Shown one piece after another: positions 30,436 to 39,959 of a stretch of 46,169 bases of DNA. A model generated the notes under the pieces. That model searched no databases. It saw only the letters and a list, made by a program, of their open reading frames with translations, and had not been told where the DNA came from. The stretch lies in NCBI GenBank assembly GCA_028822155.1, contig JAPKEJ010000013.1:1-46169 (forward strand), read 5' to 3'. Source of the stretch: Porticoccaceae bacterium. GTDB lineage: Bacteria > Pseudomonadota > Gammaproteobacteria > Pseudomonadales > Porticoccaceae. The translations under genes were made by a program, and so were the position numbers. Each line of letters starts with the position of its first letter. Within the stretch, counting starts at the first letter, position 1.

Positions 30436-30455
30436 CTAGAACCAGTGGGGTCTAG
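30436..30455. promoter_or_regulatory. Short inverted repeat upstream of tpa
   Basis: CTAGA (30436-30440) and TCTAG (30451-30455) form a 5-bp inverted repeat with a 10-nt spacer, 62-81 bp upstream of the tpa start. The size suits a dimeric regulator site, but the repeat is short enough to occur by chance, and no regulator gene is nearby. Confidence 0.2.
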
Positions 30456-30571
30456 ATGATACTACCAGCCAACCTTAGGCCATGCAGTGTTAATGGTATT
30501 TAAGGTTCAACACTCAATTTGCATATCAAAGCCATGCTCTATCTTTTGATACTTATCAAGAATCGGCTGTT

Positions 30572-32608
30572 TTATCGAATCTTGATCGTTGATGAAATAC
30601 CTCTAAACACAGCGCCGTCTTGGTCATGTCCTAGGTGAGTCAGCCGGTATGCTCCGGTCTCGATCATGGCTGGCGTTTCCCAGCTTAGTTTAGCTACGAT
30701 TGACTCATTTTCAGCACGCCATCTAACCGTAGTGCTCCAGTCGCCGTCAGTTGCGATTGTTTGCCAGCCCTCTAGTGTTTTACGCTCAACCAGCATGTAA
30801 TTATTCCCAGTAATATAGTGGGCGCTAGGATTATTCGACCAGAACTCGGCTACAACTATTTCACCTTGGCGATATTCAGTCTGACTTTGTGGAAGGGGAT
30901 CGCCATAGTTAGCACCCTTGGGTGGCGGATTGAGTTCTCCACTATGTAATGCAGTTTCATTTGATTTTCCGCGCCAGTCATCATAGGTGATGTCCGATTC
31001 AACTGCGGTACCAGCTTCCAAAGTACTGGCGAGGTAGCTTGCAATTTGTTGGTAGGCTGGCAGCGTCCAGCGACCATGTAAAGTATGGCCACCCTCGTAT
31101 TGTTGCAGCAGATATTCTTCAGGGGTAGTGATATAACCGGCGTAACCATTAGAATACCCAGCTAAAACAATATACTGCGCCCAGTCTCCAAGCTCGCTCA
31201 TTACCGACTCTCGCAAGCGACGACCGGACATAGTGGTCACCTCAGTGGGCATAGCCAGTATGACCAGTTGCCCTATGCGCGCCACGGTCACAGAGCGTAT
31301 CTGCGATTGAAGTGGGGGTTCGCTACTGCCGGTTTCAAATAATATAGGCTTGGGGGACTGACACTTTCTTACGGCCTCGGTCCACTTTGGAGCACCGGTT
31401 AACCAACTAATCAAAAAGTCTAAAAAGACACTTTGCTTTTTCATGCCTTCTTCAAATAGAAAATGTCCACCGCCATCCTCTGTGGATCCGCCCGCAAAGG
31501 CATAGCCATAGGCTGATGGACAGGTTATTTTCGGACCGGCATGAGTAAAACGTTCCTCTACTGGGTAGTCCGAGAGGTCAACATATATCTGTCGGGTTTC
31601 AATAGGGCCTGACAGAGGTTCCTGTGCTTGTTCAAATAATTGCAAAGCAACCTGCAGTTGACGGTCGCCCATAATTTGTGTGGTTTCTACGTCTGTTTCT
31701 CCTGGCCCGGTATTATTTAAGTTTGTATTAGGGGTAACGTCTCCTGGGTCTGCCTGAGCAAAGGCAGCAACAAACTCGCCGCTATCGTTATAGCCTGTCC
31801 CGCGTAACTGCTCCATTTGTAAAGCCGCATAACCTTTGTGGTCGCCGGAGATTAAGCGGTTGTAAAAATTCATGGCTGTGGGGTGCAGGGCGTACCAGTT
31901 GAGCATTCCGATTTCCCCAGAGTCGTCTACAAATTTCATAAGGGTCATTTCAGTAGGCGTATTTTCAGCATAGTGATCGCGCTCATTCTGTGGGTTCTCC
32001 AGATAGGCTGACACCGATCGGTTCGCGCCTGCATTGGGCACGCTGCCTTTTCCTAGGTAAATACTGCCGGGCTGCAGATCGTTATGGGCGCTGACGATCG
32101 ATGCGGTAATACCGCCAACAATGGCTGTAAAATGCTCGGGATAAAAGCCCCCATCTAAACCAAGATCAGAACGTGAGTGCCAGTAGCCCCCAGGGCCTGC
32201 GTGAGTGTGGGTGGCACTAATAATGACGTTATCTATTGTATAAATATCGCCGTACCGTTTTTGTAATTTGTCGATAACGGCCAAGGTTATATGATGCTCT
32301 ATACTTCCTAGGTCCGCGCTAACGAATACCAGCCGCTTGGTCGATTGATCCGACTCCGCGATGACAAAGGCTCGTGATCGTTGGCGAATATGCAGTCCTT
32401 CAGTTAACTGATCTTCACGGCCAAAGCCCCACATTTGAACCCCATAACTGGGGCCAGTAATGTCTGACATGCCACGACCAATGAGGTACGGCTGTGATGA
32501 GTCGGCCGCGCTCAGGGCACCCGACAGGGGAACCAGTAGGTAGAACAGTCCACGTTGCAAAATAGTGTGGGTGTTACGGCGACAAAAGCTAAGAAATAAT
32601 CTAATCAT
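30572..32608 (-). CDS. Neutral/alkaline ceramidase-family amidohydrolase with Ser-to-Thr change in the active-site hexapeptide
   Basis: Hydrolyses the N-acyl bond of ceramide-like lipids in the periplasm or outside the cell. The 678-aa protein has an N-terminal signal (Arg residues then LFYLLVPLSGALSA), a ceramidase domain from about 43 to 500 and the C-terminal Ig-like domain of PF17048. Zinc-site features are present: THTHAGPGG (134-140), His242 in ALHPTAMN, Glu in MPTEVTTMSGRRL and Tyr in SNGYAGYITTPEEY. The hexapeptide, GDVSPN or GNLSPN in characterised enzymes (Ser274 in Pseudomonas aeruginosa), reads GDVTPN at 289-294 here, with Thr292 at the catalytic position. It lies upstream of tpa on the same strand, separated by 197 bp. 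N-acyl sulfonolipids or N-acyltaurines are possible substrates (inference). Confidence 0.92.
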   Translation of the reverse strand: MIRLFLSFCRRNTHTILQRGLFYLLVPLSGALSAADSSQPYLIGRGMSDITGPSYGVQMWGFGREDQLTEGLHIRQRSRAFVIAESDQSTKRLVFVSADLGSIEHHITLAVIDKLQKRYGDIYTIDNVIISATHTHAGPGGYWHSRSDLGLDGGFYPEHFTAIVGGITASIVSAHNDLQPGSIYLGKGSVPNAGANRSVSAYLENPQNERDHYAENTPTEMTLMKFVDDSGEIGMLNWYALHPTAMNFYNRLISGDHKGYAALQMEQLRGTGYNDSGEFVAAFAQADPGDVTPNTNLNNTGPGETDVETTQIMGDRQLQVALQLFEQAQEPLSGPIETRQIYVDLSDYPVEERFTHAGPKITCPSAYGYAFAGGSTEDGGGHFLFEEGMKKQSVFLDFLISWLTGAPKWTEAVRKCQSPKPILFETGSSEPPLQSQIRSVTVARIGQLVILAMPTEVTTMSGRRLRESVMSELGDWAQYIVLAGYSNGYAGYITTPEEYLLQQYEGGHTLHGRWTLPAYQQIASYLASTLEAGTAVESDITYDDWRGKSNETALHSGELNPPPKGANYGDPLPQSQTEYRQGEIVVAEFWSNNPSAHYITGNNYMLVERKTLEGWQTIATDGDWSTTVRWRAENESIVAKLSWETPAMIETGAYRLTHLGHDQDGAVFRGISSTIKIR

Positions 32609-32785
32609 TTCTCCAGTCTACAGGGGGATAGCAGGAACTGCTAGACAGCCTAATCTGTCTAGATTAAACCTGTGTTCTAATAGCAACCTATGTCGATTTC
32701 TGGGCTGGATAGTAAAGACAATTTCAGGTCCCTATACTGATATAAATCTATATAATTAGGCACCCACTCACGGACGCCGAGCACA

Positions 32786-34513
32786 ATGGATCAAGAACTC
32801 ACGCTAACCTTAATTAGCTGCGCATTCTTTATGGCGCTGGTTGCCTTCATTTCCTATAAGGCCTCTAAAGATGAATCTAGCAGTCGTGATGGCTACTTTC
32901 TGGCTGGACGTAATCTTAGTGCGGTGTTTATTGCTGGCTCTTTGTTGCTAACAAATCTCTCCGCAGAGCAATTGATTGGACTTAATGGTTCAGCCTATGG
33001 CTTTAATCTCAGCAGCATGGGTTGGGAAGTGACCGCCGCCTTTGCCACTATTTGCATGGCATTTATTTTTCTGCCGCGCTACTTGGCAGGGGCATTTTCA
33101 ACCTTACCTGAATTCCTAAACAACCGGTTTGACGATGATGTCAGGCGACTCACGGTTATTTTGTTTATGCTCGGCTATGGCTTGGTGACGATTCCATCGG
33201 TACTTTACTCGGGGTCCATTGCCGTATTGCAGTTGTTTGATGTGCCTAATTTGTTTGATATCTCTTATAGCCGCTCGCTGGTATTGACCATCGTGGTGAT
33301 CGGCAGCGTGGGCGGTGTTTATGCGATATTTGGTGGCCTCAGAGCGGTTGCTGTCTCTGACACTCTTAATGGTATCGGTCTGTTGATTATCGGCATTGCA
33401 GTGCCTGTTTTAGGGCTTTCAATGCTTGGCGAAGGCAGTGTGGCGAGTGGCTTAAAGATTATTTCTAGCACCAATACTGAAAAATTAAATGCCATTGGTT
33501 CCTCCGATGACCCCACGCCGTTTGCAACACTATTTACCGGCATGATTTTTGCCAACCTGTTTTATTGGTGTGCCAACCAATATGTTATTCAGCGCACGTT
33601 GGGTGCTAAGAGTCTTGCAGAAGGGCAGAAGGGCGTACTGTTTTCGGGCTTTTTCAAGGTGTTAGTCCCCATCATGATGATGATACCCGGGGTTATTGCT
33701 TTTCATCTCTATGGTGGTCCTAACAGCCCCGATGGGCTTAGTTCTATTGATCTTGCCTACCCAAGACTCATTCGTGATGTATTGCCAACCTACGCCTCAG
33801 GCTTTTTTCTGGCGGTGTTACTGGGGGCTGTATTTAGCTCGTTTAACTCACTGCTAAATAGCGCGGCAACCCTGTTTTGTCTGGACGTTTATGAACCATG
33901 GAAAAAGTCCAGAGGCTGGGGGTCTATTACAGATGAGCAAATTTTAAGAGTGGCTAAAATAGCCTCCATTGTGATTGCACTGTTTTCGTTCATTGTGGCG
34001 CCGTTATTACAGTTTGCACCAGATGGCCTGTGGCAAATTATTCGTATCTTCACTGGCTTCTATAATATTCCAGTGATTGCTATCGTGATTGTCGGCCTGT
34101 TCTCCAAGCGGGTGCCGTCGTTAGGCCCCAAAATAGTCATTGGCTTTCACGTCATCACGTACGCCATATTAAAGTTTGTTTTAGATGACATTGTTACTCT
34201 GCACTTTATTCATCTTTACGCGGTATTGTTTTTTATTGAAGTAGGCATTATGTTGGTGGTAGGGCATTACCGTCCCACGGCAGAAAACTGGACTTACGAG
34301 CGCAGCCATGCGGTTGACATGCAACCCTGGCGCTATGGTATACCCTGTGCAGTGAGCTTAATGTCATGCGTTGTGGGCTTATATTTACTGTTCTCACCGG
34401 TCGGTGTAGTGGGTGGTTTCAGCGTCTTGTTTTTGCCGCTAATCTGGAGCTTGTTAACGTTAAATATCGCCGTTTGGTGGTACTACGTCAGTACAGGTCA
34501 GCGCCCTCAATAG
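32786..34513 (+). CDS. Sodium:solute symporter (SSS/SLC5 family), probable sugar transporter
   Basis: Inner-membrane sodium-coupled transporter of 575 aa with about 14 hydrophobic spans. The family signature is clear: GRNLSAVFIAGSLLLTNLSA around residue 40, VYAIFGGLRAVAVSDTLNG around 180, and GAVFSSFNSLLNSAATLF around 350. It is divergent from the ceramidase and is followed 173 bp later by the GH36 alpha-galactosidase on the same strand. Because that galactosidase is cytoplasmic, this symporter is a good candidate for alpha-galactoside or galactose uptake (inference). A second, clearly related but distinct member is at 38.4-39.8 kb on the other strand. Some SSS members carry amino acids, so sugar is likely rather than certain. 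Confidence 0.9.
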   Translation: MDQELTLTLISCAFFMALVAFISYKASKDESSSRDGYFLAGRNLSAVFIAGSLLLTNLSAEQLIGLNGSAYGFNLSSMGWEVTAAFATICMAFIFLPRYLAGAFSTLPEFLNNRFDDDVRRLTVILFMLGYGLVTIPSVLYSGSIAVLQLFDVPNLFDISYSRSLVLTIVVIGSVGGVYAIFGGLRAVAVSDTLNGIGLLIIGIAVPVLGLSMLGEGSVASGLKIISSTNTEKLNAIGSSDDPTPFATLFTGMIFANLFYWCANQYVIQRTLGAKSLAEGQKGVLFSGFFKVLVPIMMMIPGVIAFHLYGGPNSPDGLSSIDLAYPRLIRDVLPTYASGFFLAVLLGAVFSSFNSLLNSAATLFCLDVYEPWKKSRGWGSITDEQILRVAKIASIVIALFSFIVAPLLQFAPDGLWQIIRIFTGFYNIPVIAIVIVGLFSKRVPSLGPKIVIGFHVITYAILKFVLDDIVTLHFIHLYAVLFFIEVGIMLVVGHYRPTAENWTYERSHAVDMQPWRYGIPCAVSLMSCVVGLYLLFSPVGVVGGFSVLFLPLIWSLLTLNIAVWWYYVSTGQRPQ

Positions 34514-34686
34514 GTCTGTGCCGTGGCCATTACATTGCTTAGGGTCCCATGAAGAATGGTGGTGCAGAATTGTAATATAAATCGTTATTTGTTACTCATC
34601 AATGCAGAATTTACTGGCTCTAAGGCGGTTACCTACGGCATTATTCTGGGTACATTGAGTGACGTTAACACGGCAACTAGTAATCT

Positions 34687-36819
34687 ATGACTAAGAGTAT
34701 CGAATCATTTTATACCCTCAACAGTCGTCACTGTAGTTTGGTGGTAGATTGTCGTGGCAACGCGCCAGCAATACTGTATTGGGGACCGTTGTTGGCGGGC
34801 GCCAGCAGCCCTGCAATGCTAGCGCTTCTGGCCACTCGCCAAGAGTTGCAAGCCTGCCGGCCACAGGATGCACCTATTGCGTTGTCACCGCAGGCCGCGG
34901 CCGGTTTTATGGGTAGCCCTGGGGTGCAAGTACACCGTAACGGTCAGCAATGGGCGGTGTTTACACAGATTTGCTCGGTCAGTCCTACTGATGATGAGCT
35001 AGTCATTGTTTCGCGATGCCAAGGCTCTGACATAGAATTAACCCACTATTTGGGTCTGCATAAGGCCACCGATGTACTGACCGCGACCACAACAATAACC
35101 AACAGGGGTACTTCTACACTTTGGGTAGACCGCTGCGATGCTCCCTGCATACCGGTGCCCATGCACTACACCAAAATTTTAGGGTTTACAGGTCGTTGGG
35201 CCAATGAATTTCAGTTGCAGACCCTAGACCGGTTTGCCGGCGCCTATGTGCGAGAAAACCGCTCGGGGCGAACCTCCCATGACACATTTCCCGGTGTAAT
35301 TGTTCATGCAGAGCATACTAACGAACAAACAGGTGCGGCCTACGGGCTGCACTTGGGATGGAGTGGTAACCATCACGTACGTATTGAAGAGCAGCACTCT
35401 GGGCAAGCCTACGCGCAGTTAGGAGAGCTGTTTTATCCTGGTGAGCTGAGCCTTGAACCTGGGCAGATGTATTGTTCACCCATGTTATTTGGCGCAAGCA
35501 CAGCTCATGGCTTGTCTGCACTGTCTGCGTCTTTTCATGGTTATGTACGGTCTTGTTTGACCGACCAGCGGGTGGCTAGCAAAGCAAGGCCGGTGCATTT
35601 TAATACCTGGGAGGCGGTGTATTTTGATCTATCTTTTGATCGGCTATGTGAACTGGCAGACAGTGCGGCAGAGGTTGGCGCAGAGCGCTTTGTATTGGAT
35701 GATGGTTGGTTTAAAAACCGTAAATCAGACAGTGCAGGGCTGGGTGATTGGTTTGTTGATGACACTGTATTTCCTCAAGGGTTAGGGCCGCTCATTGATT
35801 ATGTGCAGGCTAAACACATGGAATTTGGGTTATGGGTCGAGCCAGAAATGGTCAACCCAGACAGTGACCTGTATCGGGCGCACCCCGATTGGGTACTCAA
35901 TGCCGACCCAGCACCGTTAATACTATCTAGGCATCAGTTAGTGCTCGATTTAACTCGTGTTGAGGTACAGCACTATCTGTTTGAGCGGCTTGATGCGTTG
36001 CTAACGGACTATGCCATTGGCTATTTGAAATGGGACATGAACCGCGCTCTGTACCAGCCCGGCAATCAGGACGGGCGGGCGGTGGGCCATGATCAAACCG
36101 TTGCACTTTACCATTTGCTACAAAGGCTTAGAGCCGTGCACCCCAAGGTAGAGATTGAAAGCTGTTCATCGGGCGGTGGTCGAGCAGATTTCGGTATTCT
36201 TGCGTTTACTGACCGCATTTGGACCTCTGACAGCAACGATGCCCTTGACCGTTTGAGTATTCAAAAAGGCTTTTCGATGTTTTTCCCATCCGAGGTCATG
36301 GGCGCCCATGTTGGACCTAGTCGTTGCCATGCCACTGGGCGAGTTCTGAGCATGGACTTACGTGCTGGTGTAGCACTGTTTGGGCATATGGGGATTGAGG
36401 CCAACCTGTTAGATATGGATGCTGAAGAAAAGCAGGCATTAAAAGCTGCGGTGGTTCTGCACAAAAAACATCGCCAATTGATTCACAATGGGAAACTTAT
36501 CCGACTAGATTCTCAGCTTGGGGGAAGTAGTTTTGGCGTAATGGCTGCTGATGGCAATGAGGCGCTATTTAGTTATGCGCAACTAGACAGTCTTTCGAAC
36601 AGTGTCGGCGGCCGACTGCGCTTTGATGGTCTAGATAAACACAGTCTTTATGAAGTGAGTATAGTTTGGCCGTTAGAGCCCAGCAGTTACTCAAAATCTA
36701 TATTAAATGTAATTAATGGGTCAATTATTAGCGGCGATGCTTTGGTCACTGTTGGGTTGCAACTACCCATTATGCTGCCTGCAAGTTTACTGATTTTTCA
36801 CTTATGCCGTGTCACATAG
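34687..36819 (+). CDS. GH36 alpha-galactosidase
   Basis: Releases alpha-linked galactose from oligosaccharides such as melibiose or raffinose-type sugars or galactosylglycerol. The 710-aa protein has the N-terminal beta-supersandwich, a central TIM barrel (about 310-640) and a C-terminal beta domain. The nucleophile is Asp450 in YLKWDMNR and the acid/base is Asp515 in WTSDSNDALDR. ERFVLDDGWF, GLWVEPEMVNPDSDLYR and ESCSSGGGRADFGIL are further GH36 signatures. No signal peptide is visible, so it is cytoplasmic and depends on an importer, probably the SSS symporter encoded just upstream. A weak terminator follows. Base composition is visibly more GC-rich than the first 14 kb of the window. Confidence 0.95.
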   Translation: MTKSIESFYTLNSRHCSLVVDCRGNAPAILYWGPLLAGASSPAMLALLATRQELQACRPQDAPIALSPQAAAGFMGSPGVQVHRNGQQWAVFTQICSVSPTDDELVIVSRCQGSDIELTHYLGLHKATDVLTATTTITNRGTSTLWVDRCDAPCIPVPMHYTKILGFTGRWANEFQLQTLDRFAGAYVRENRSGRTSHDTFPGVIVHAEHTNEQTGAAYGLHLGWSGNHHVRIEEQHSGQAYAQLGELFYPGELSLEPGQMYCSPMLFGASTAHGLSALSASFHGYVRSCLTDQRVASKARPVHFNTWEAVYFDLSFDRLCELADSAAEVGAERFVLDDGWFKNRKSDSAGLGDWFVDDTVFPQGLGPLIDYVQAKHMEFGLWVEPEMVNPDSDLYRAHPDWVLNADPAPLILSRHQLVLDLTRVEVQHYLFERLDALLTDYAIGYLKWDMNRALYQPGNQDGRAVGHDQTVALYHLLQRLRAVHPKVEIESCSSGGGRADFGILAFTDRIWTSDSNDALDRLSIQKGFSMFFPSEVMGAHVGPSRCHATGRVLSMDLRAGVALFGHMGIEANLLDMDAEEKQALKAAVVLHKKHRQLIHNGKLIRLDSQLGGSSFGVMAADGNEALFSYAQLDSLSNSVGGRLRFDGLDKHSLYEVSIVWPLEPSSYSKSILNVINGSIISGDALVTVGLQLPIMLPASLLIFHLCRVT

Positions 36820-36834
36820 CTCTGTTACAGTCAG

Positions 36835-36862
36835 GTGAGTCAATAGATTTTTTTTGACTCGC
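36835..36862 (+). terminator. Possible terminator after the alpha-galactosidase
   Basis: GTGAGTCAA (36835-36843) pairs with TTGACTCGC (36854-36862), with one G-T pair and a T-rich 10-nt loop, followed by a broken T-rich stretch. The stem is moderate and the U tract imperfect. Confidence 0.4.
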
Positions 36863-36903
36863 TATTTGTTATTTTATTTGTTGTAGGAAAAAGGCAATTA
36901 GTA

Positions 36904-37326
36904 ATGATTAACACCAAAATATATAAGTCCGTCTATAGCCTGTCTGAAAAGCTAATGGCGGCTGCAAAAAAGGACAATATAGAGGCGTTCGACTCACTAT
37001 ATGCTGACCTGAAGGCTGTTTGTATCGATAACGAAGATACCGATAAAGATCACCCAGAACAATGGGAAACGCTGGCTGACTTTACCGAAGAGTTAGAAGA
37101 GGCCGTGGCGGGGTACGAAAAAGCTCTAGTAAAAGCGACAGCTATCAATTCGAAAGACCACCTGTCATCGATCGCATTTTCCATGGCGACATTGCAGATT
37201 GAATTAGGTCAAACAGACGCGGCTGTAAAAAATCTCCAGGATGCAAAAATAAACGCTAATAAAATTGCAGATAAAGACCTTAAAAAAGAGATAGATGAAT
37301 TACTTGAGACGCTATTAGTCATCTAG
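36904..37326 (+). CDS. Small helical protein with TPR-like repeats, function unknown
   Basis: A 140-aa, acidic, strongly helix-forming protein without a signal peptide or membrane segment. Helical pairs such as VAGYEKALVKATAINSKD and LGQTDAAVKNLQDAKINA have TPR-like spacing (Ala at turn positions, hydrophobic every 3-4), suggesting a two- to three-repeat scaffold. The ATG has AAGG nine nucleotides upstream. It follows the alpha-galactosidase by 84 bp, with a possible terminator between, and is convergent with yghU. I do not recognise a family. Confidence 0.7.
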   Translation: MINTKIYKSVYSLSEKLMAAAKKDNIEAFDSLYADLKAVCIDNEDTDKDHPEQWETLADFTEELEEAVAGYEKALVKATAINSKDHLSSIAFSMATLQIELGQTDAAVKNLQDAKINANKIADKDLKKEIDELLETLLVI

Positions 37327-37417
37327 GACCCTTGCCTGGAGACCATCCGATATTTCAGAAAAAGGTTAATGGTAAAAATTATTAGGGTTGGCTGGCGATG
37401 TTGCTTAAATAGAATAA

Positions 37418-37447
37418 AGCCAGGGTGTCAGTCGCACAGTCCTGGCT
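37418..37447 (-). terminator. Likely terminator of yghU
   Basis: AGCCAGG (37418-37424) pairs with CCTGGCT (37441-37447) around a 16-nt spacer between convergent genes. On the minus strand the stem is followed by TTATTCTATTT, a T-rich tail, 14 bp beyond the yghU stop. Confidence 0.55.
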
Positions 37448-37460
37448 AGTAACCCTCTAT

Positions 37461-38315
37461 TTATGTTGTGGGTGTGGACTCAAAGTCACTGGCGTCATGA
37501 CGTTCTGCTAATTGCTTCTCTTCGGCTCCCCATACTCGGTTAACGCGTTGGCCGCGTTTCATAGCCGGGCGTTTCTGGATTTCTTTAGCCCAACGAATGA
37601 CATTTGTGTAGGTGGTTACATCAAGGAAATCTCCGGCTTCATAGAGTACTCCTGATACCAATGCGCCATACCAGGCTACGTTGGCCATGTCAGCGATGGT
37701 GTACTCATCGCCACAGAGATATTGGTTGTCGGCTAATCGTTGGTCTAACACATCAAGTTGACGTTTGACTTCCATCGCGTAGCGATTGATGGGGTATTCA
37801 AGTTTGTCTGGTGCGTAAGCATAAAAATGGCCAAAGCCACCACCCAAGAAGGGCACGCTGCCGATATTCCAAAACAGCCAAGACAGACATTCAGCACGAA
37901 TCGGCGAGCCAATGGCGGGTATAAAGTGGTTAAATTTTTCTGCCAAATACAGCATGATGGCACCAGACTCAAATACTCGTACCGTTGTTTCTCCGCTGTG
38001 GTCTGCCAGTGCAGGAATTTTTGAGTTAGGGTTAATACCTACAAATCCACTACCGAACTGCCCGCCATCGGAAATATTGATGAGCCAGGCATCATATTCA
38101 GCTTCGCTAATACCCAATTCTAGCAGTTCTTCAAGAAGCACTGTGACCTTAACGCCATTAGGTGTACCCAGAGAATAAAGCTGCAGGGGATGCTTGCCAA
38201 TCGGTAGCTCTTTTTCGTGAGTGGCACCCGCGACTGGGCGGTTTATCTTAGCAAAGCGACCGCCGCTTTCGCTGTCCCATGCCCAAACTTTGGGAGGAGT
38301 GTAGGGTTCGCTCAT
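37461..38315 (-). CDS. yghU: YghU-type glutathione-dependent disulfide-bond oxidoreductase
   Basis: Nu-class glutathione transferase-like enzyme that reduces disulfides and organic hydroperoxides with bound glutathione. The 284-aa length and near-continuous similarity to E. coli YghU are obvious: VWAWDSESGGRFAKINRPVAG and PIGKHPLQLYSLGTPNGVKV at the N terminus, GFVGINPNSKIPALAD with VRFESGAIMLYLAEKF-like motifs in the thioredoxin domain, FLGGGFGHFYAYAPDK and DEYTIADMANVAWYG in the helical domain, and the terminal AERHDASDFE. Cytoplasmic. It stands as a single unit between convergent and co-directional neighbours and is a general redox-defence gene, with no evident link to the surrounding sugar genes. 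Confidence 0.95.
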   Translation of the reverse strand: MSEPYTPPKVWAWDSESGGRFAKINRPVAGATHEKELPIGKHPLQLYSLGTPNGVKVTVLLEELLELGISEAEYDAWLINISDGGQFGSGFVGINPNSKIPALADHSGETTVRVFESGAIMLYLAEKFNHFIPAIGSPIRAECLSWLFWNIGSVPFLGGGFGHFYAYAPDKLEYPINRYAMEVKRQLDVLDQRLADNQYLCGDEYTIADMANVAWYGALVSGVLYEAGDFLDVTTYTNVIRWAKEIQKRPAMKRGQRVNRVWGAEEKQLAERHDASDFESTPTT

Positions 38316-38390
38316 AGTTGGTAACTTCCATTGTTGTTAAGTTATTTTAATTGACCGTTTAAGGGGCTCAGTATGATTATCATATAACGG

Positions 38391-39839
38391 CTACGTCGTT
38401 TCTTGTATGGCTTCTGCTTGGAGGCCAATAAACTCGGCCTGGTTGCCCAGTATGAATCTGTTAATAAAGAGTGCCATGGCTACGCAAGTAAAAAAGGTAA
38501 AAAACATCATATGAATGTAGTGCAGCGGCATCCATACCCATATAAAAAAGGCGTACATGAGGACACCGGCAATGACGGCTGTAATGGCAGCGCGATAATC
38601 CACATTTCGAAATAATAACCCCACAGCAAAGCAGGCTAGTATTGGCATACTAATAAGGCCCCAGAGTTCCTGAAGTAAGTTGATGATGCTGTCAGATTGC
38701 GCATAGATAGGTACCATAGCAACCGCTATGATCACAAAGATAACTGTGGCGATAGTGCTCAGTACCCGCAAATTAGGTTTGTCGTCAATGTAAGCCTCAT
38801 GGAGGTCACAAACATACATGGCGGCAGAAGAGTTAGCCATGCTGTTAAACGAACTAAGCACGGCTGCGGCGATGGCAGCTGCAAATACGCCTGACAACCA
38901 GCCTGGCAGTAAGTCACCAGCGATACGTCCATAGGCCTGATCACCAATGTCGCCATATAATTTAAAGGCGACTATACCTGGGATAACCACCATAGACGGA
39001 ATAAACACGACTCGAATAAACGCCGCCGCATAAACACCTTTTTGAGCCTCTTTAACCGTGGGCGCTGCCATAGCGCGCTGGGTAATAGTTTGGTTAGTGC
39101 TCCAATAAAAGATTTGAATAAACAACATGCCAGTCAATAGCGTATGCCACGGCACAGGTGAATTGCTGTCGCCAATTAAGGTCAGTCGTTCGGCGGGAAT
39201 ACCGCTAAAGTCAAAGTCGATTGCCATTAAGGACAGTACGACCACTAGTAGGCCCATCGCCAACACCAAAATGCCACCATAGGTATCTGACACCGCGACC
39301 GCTCTGAGGCCGCCAAGCACTGCATAAGCTGCACCAACGACCGCGAAGGCTGCAGCAATGGTTAAAAGGTCTGCCTGAATGCCTGTCATGGAAATCATAA
39401 AGAGCGCGCCGGTATAAATAACCGCGGGCTGAAAGACAAAGACATTGATAAACAAAAACATGGCAGAGACTAGGGCGCGGATATGTTTACTGTTGTAGCG
39501 TCGCTCTAAAAGTTCGGTAGTGGTGGTGCAATTGTTTCTGTAGTACACCGGCAAAAAGACTTTGGCTAGAATCATAAGCCCCATAAAGCCTGAGAGTTCC
39601 CATAACGCCAGTAAGAGCATTTGATTGCCATTCATACCAACCAGCTGATCAGTGCTGAGGTTGGTGAGTGTGATCGAGCCGGCAACAAACACCCAGGTTA
39701 GACCACCGCCCGCTAAAAAGTACTCTTTATTGGAGTCCGTTGAGCGGCTACTTTCGCCCTTACATTTGATGTACGTCAGCACTGCAATAGCGCCGAGAAC
39801 TGCACAAAATACAGCTAGTTGAATGGCTTGTTCGCTCAA
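38391..39839 (-). CDS. Second sodium:solute symporter (SSS family)
   Basis: Inner-membrane transporter of 482 aa with about 12-13 hydrophobic spans. SSS signatures are readable: GGGLTWVFVAGSITLTNLST near residue 43, AYAVLGGLRAVAVSDTYGG near 175, and AAAVLSSFNSMANSSAAMYV near 325. It starts at a TTG (39837-39839), supported by AGGAG six nucleotides upstream, which decides the start over internal candidates. It is shorter than the symporter at 32.8 kb and only distantly similar to it, so the two probably carry different solutes. It follows the PAF-acetylhydrolase-like hydrolase on the same strand (120-bp gap). Confidence 0.9.
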   Translation of the reverse strand: MSEQAIQLAVFCAVLGAIAVLTYIKCKGESSRSTDSNKEYFLAGGGLTWVFVAGSITLTNLSTDQLVGMNGNQMLLLALWELSGFMGLMILAKVFLPVYYRNNCTTTTELLERRYNSKHIRALVSAMFLFINVFVFQPAVIYTGALFMISMTGIQADLLTIAAAFAVVGAAYAVLGGLRAVAVSDTYGGILVLAMGLLVVVLSLMAIDFDFSGIPAERLTLIGDSNSPVPWHTLLTGMLFIQIFYWSTNQTITQRAMAAPTVKEAQKGVYAAAFIRVVFIPSMVVIPGIVAFKLYGDIGDQAYGRIAGDLLPGWLSGVFAAAIAAAVLSSFNSMANSSAAMYVCDLHEAYIDDKPNLRVLSTIATVIFVIIAVAMVPIYAQSDSIINLLQELWGLISMPILACFAVGLLFRNVDYRAAITAVIAGVLMYAFFIWVWMPLHYIHMMFFTFFTCVAMALFINRFILGNQAEFIGLQAEAIQETT

Positions 39840-39959
39840 GTGAAACTCCTATTTATTATGGTTTTACTAATGCTCTTTACTCTGGTGCTTGCCAGACTGT
39901 TATTCCATGCTGTTGAATTATTGCATTCCCTAGTAGCCATTGGGTAGATGATACTCGTA

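Noticed and set aside
37461-38315. YghU-like protein as an aromatic-degradation glutathione transferase or part of the sugar locus
   Set aside because: Similarity to E. coli YghU extends over the whole length, and the gene has its own terminator and no co-directional close partner.
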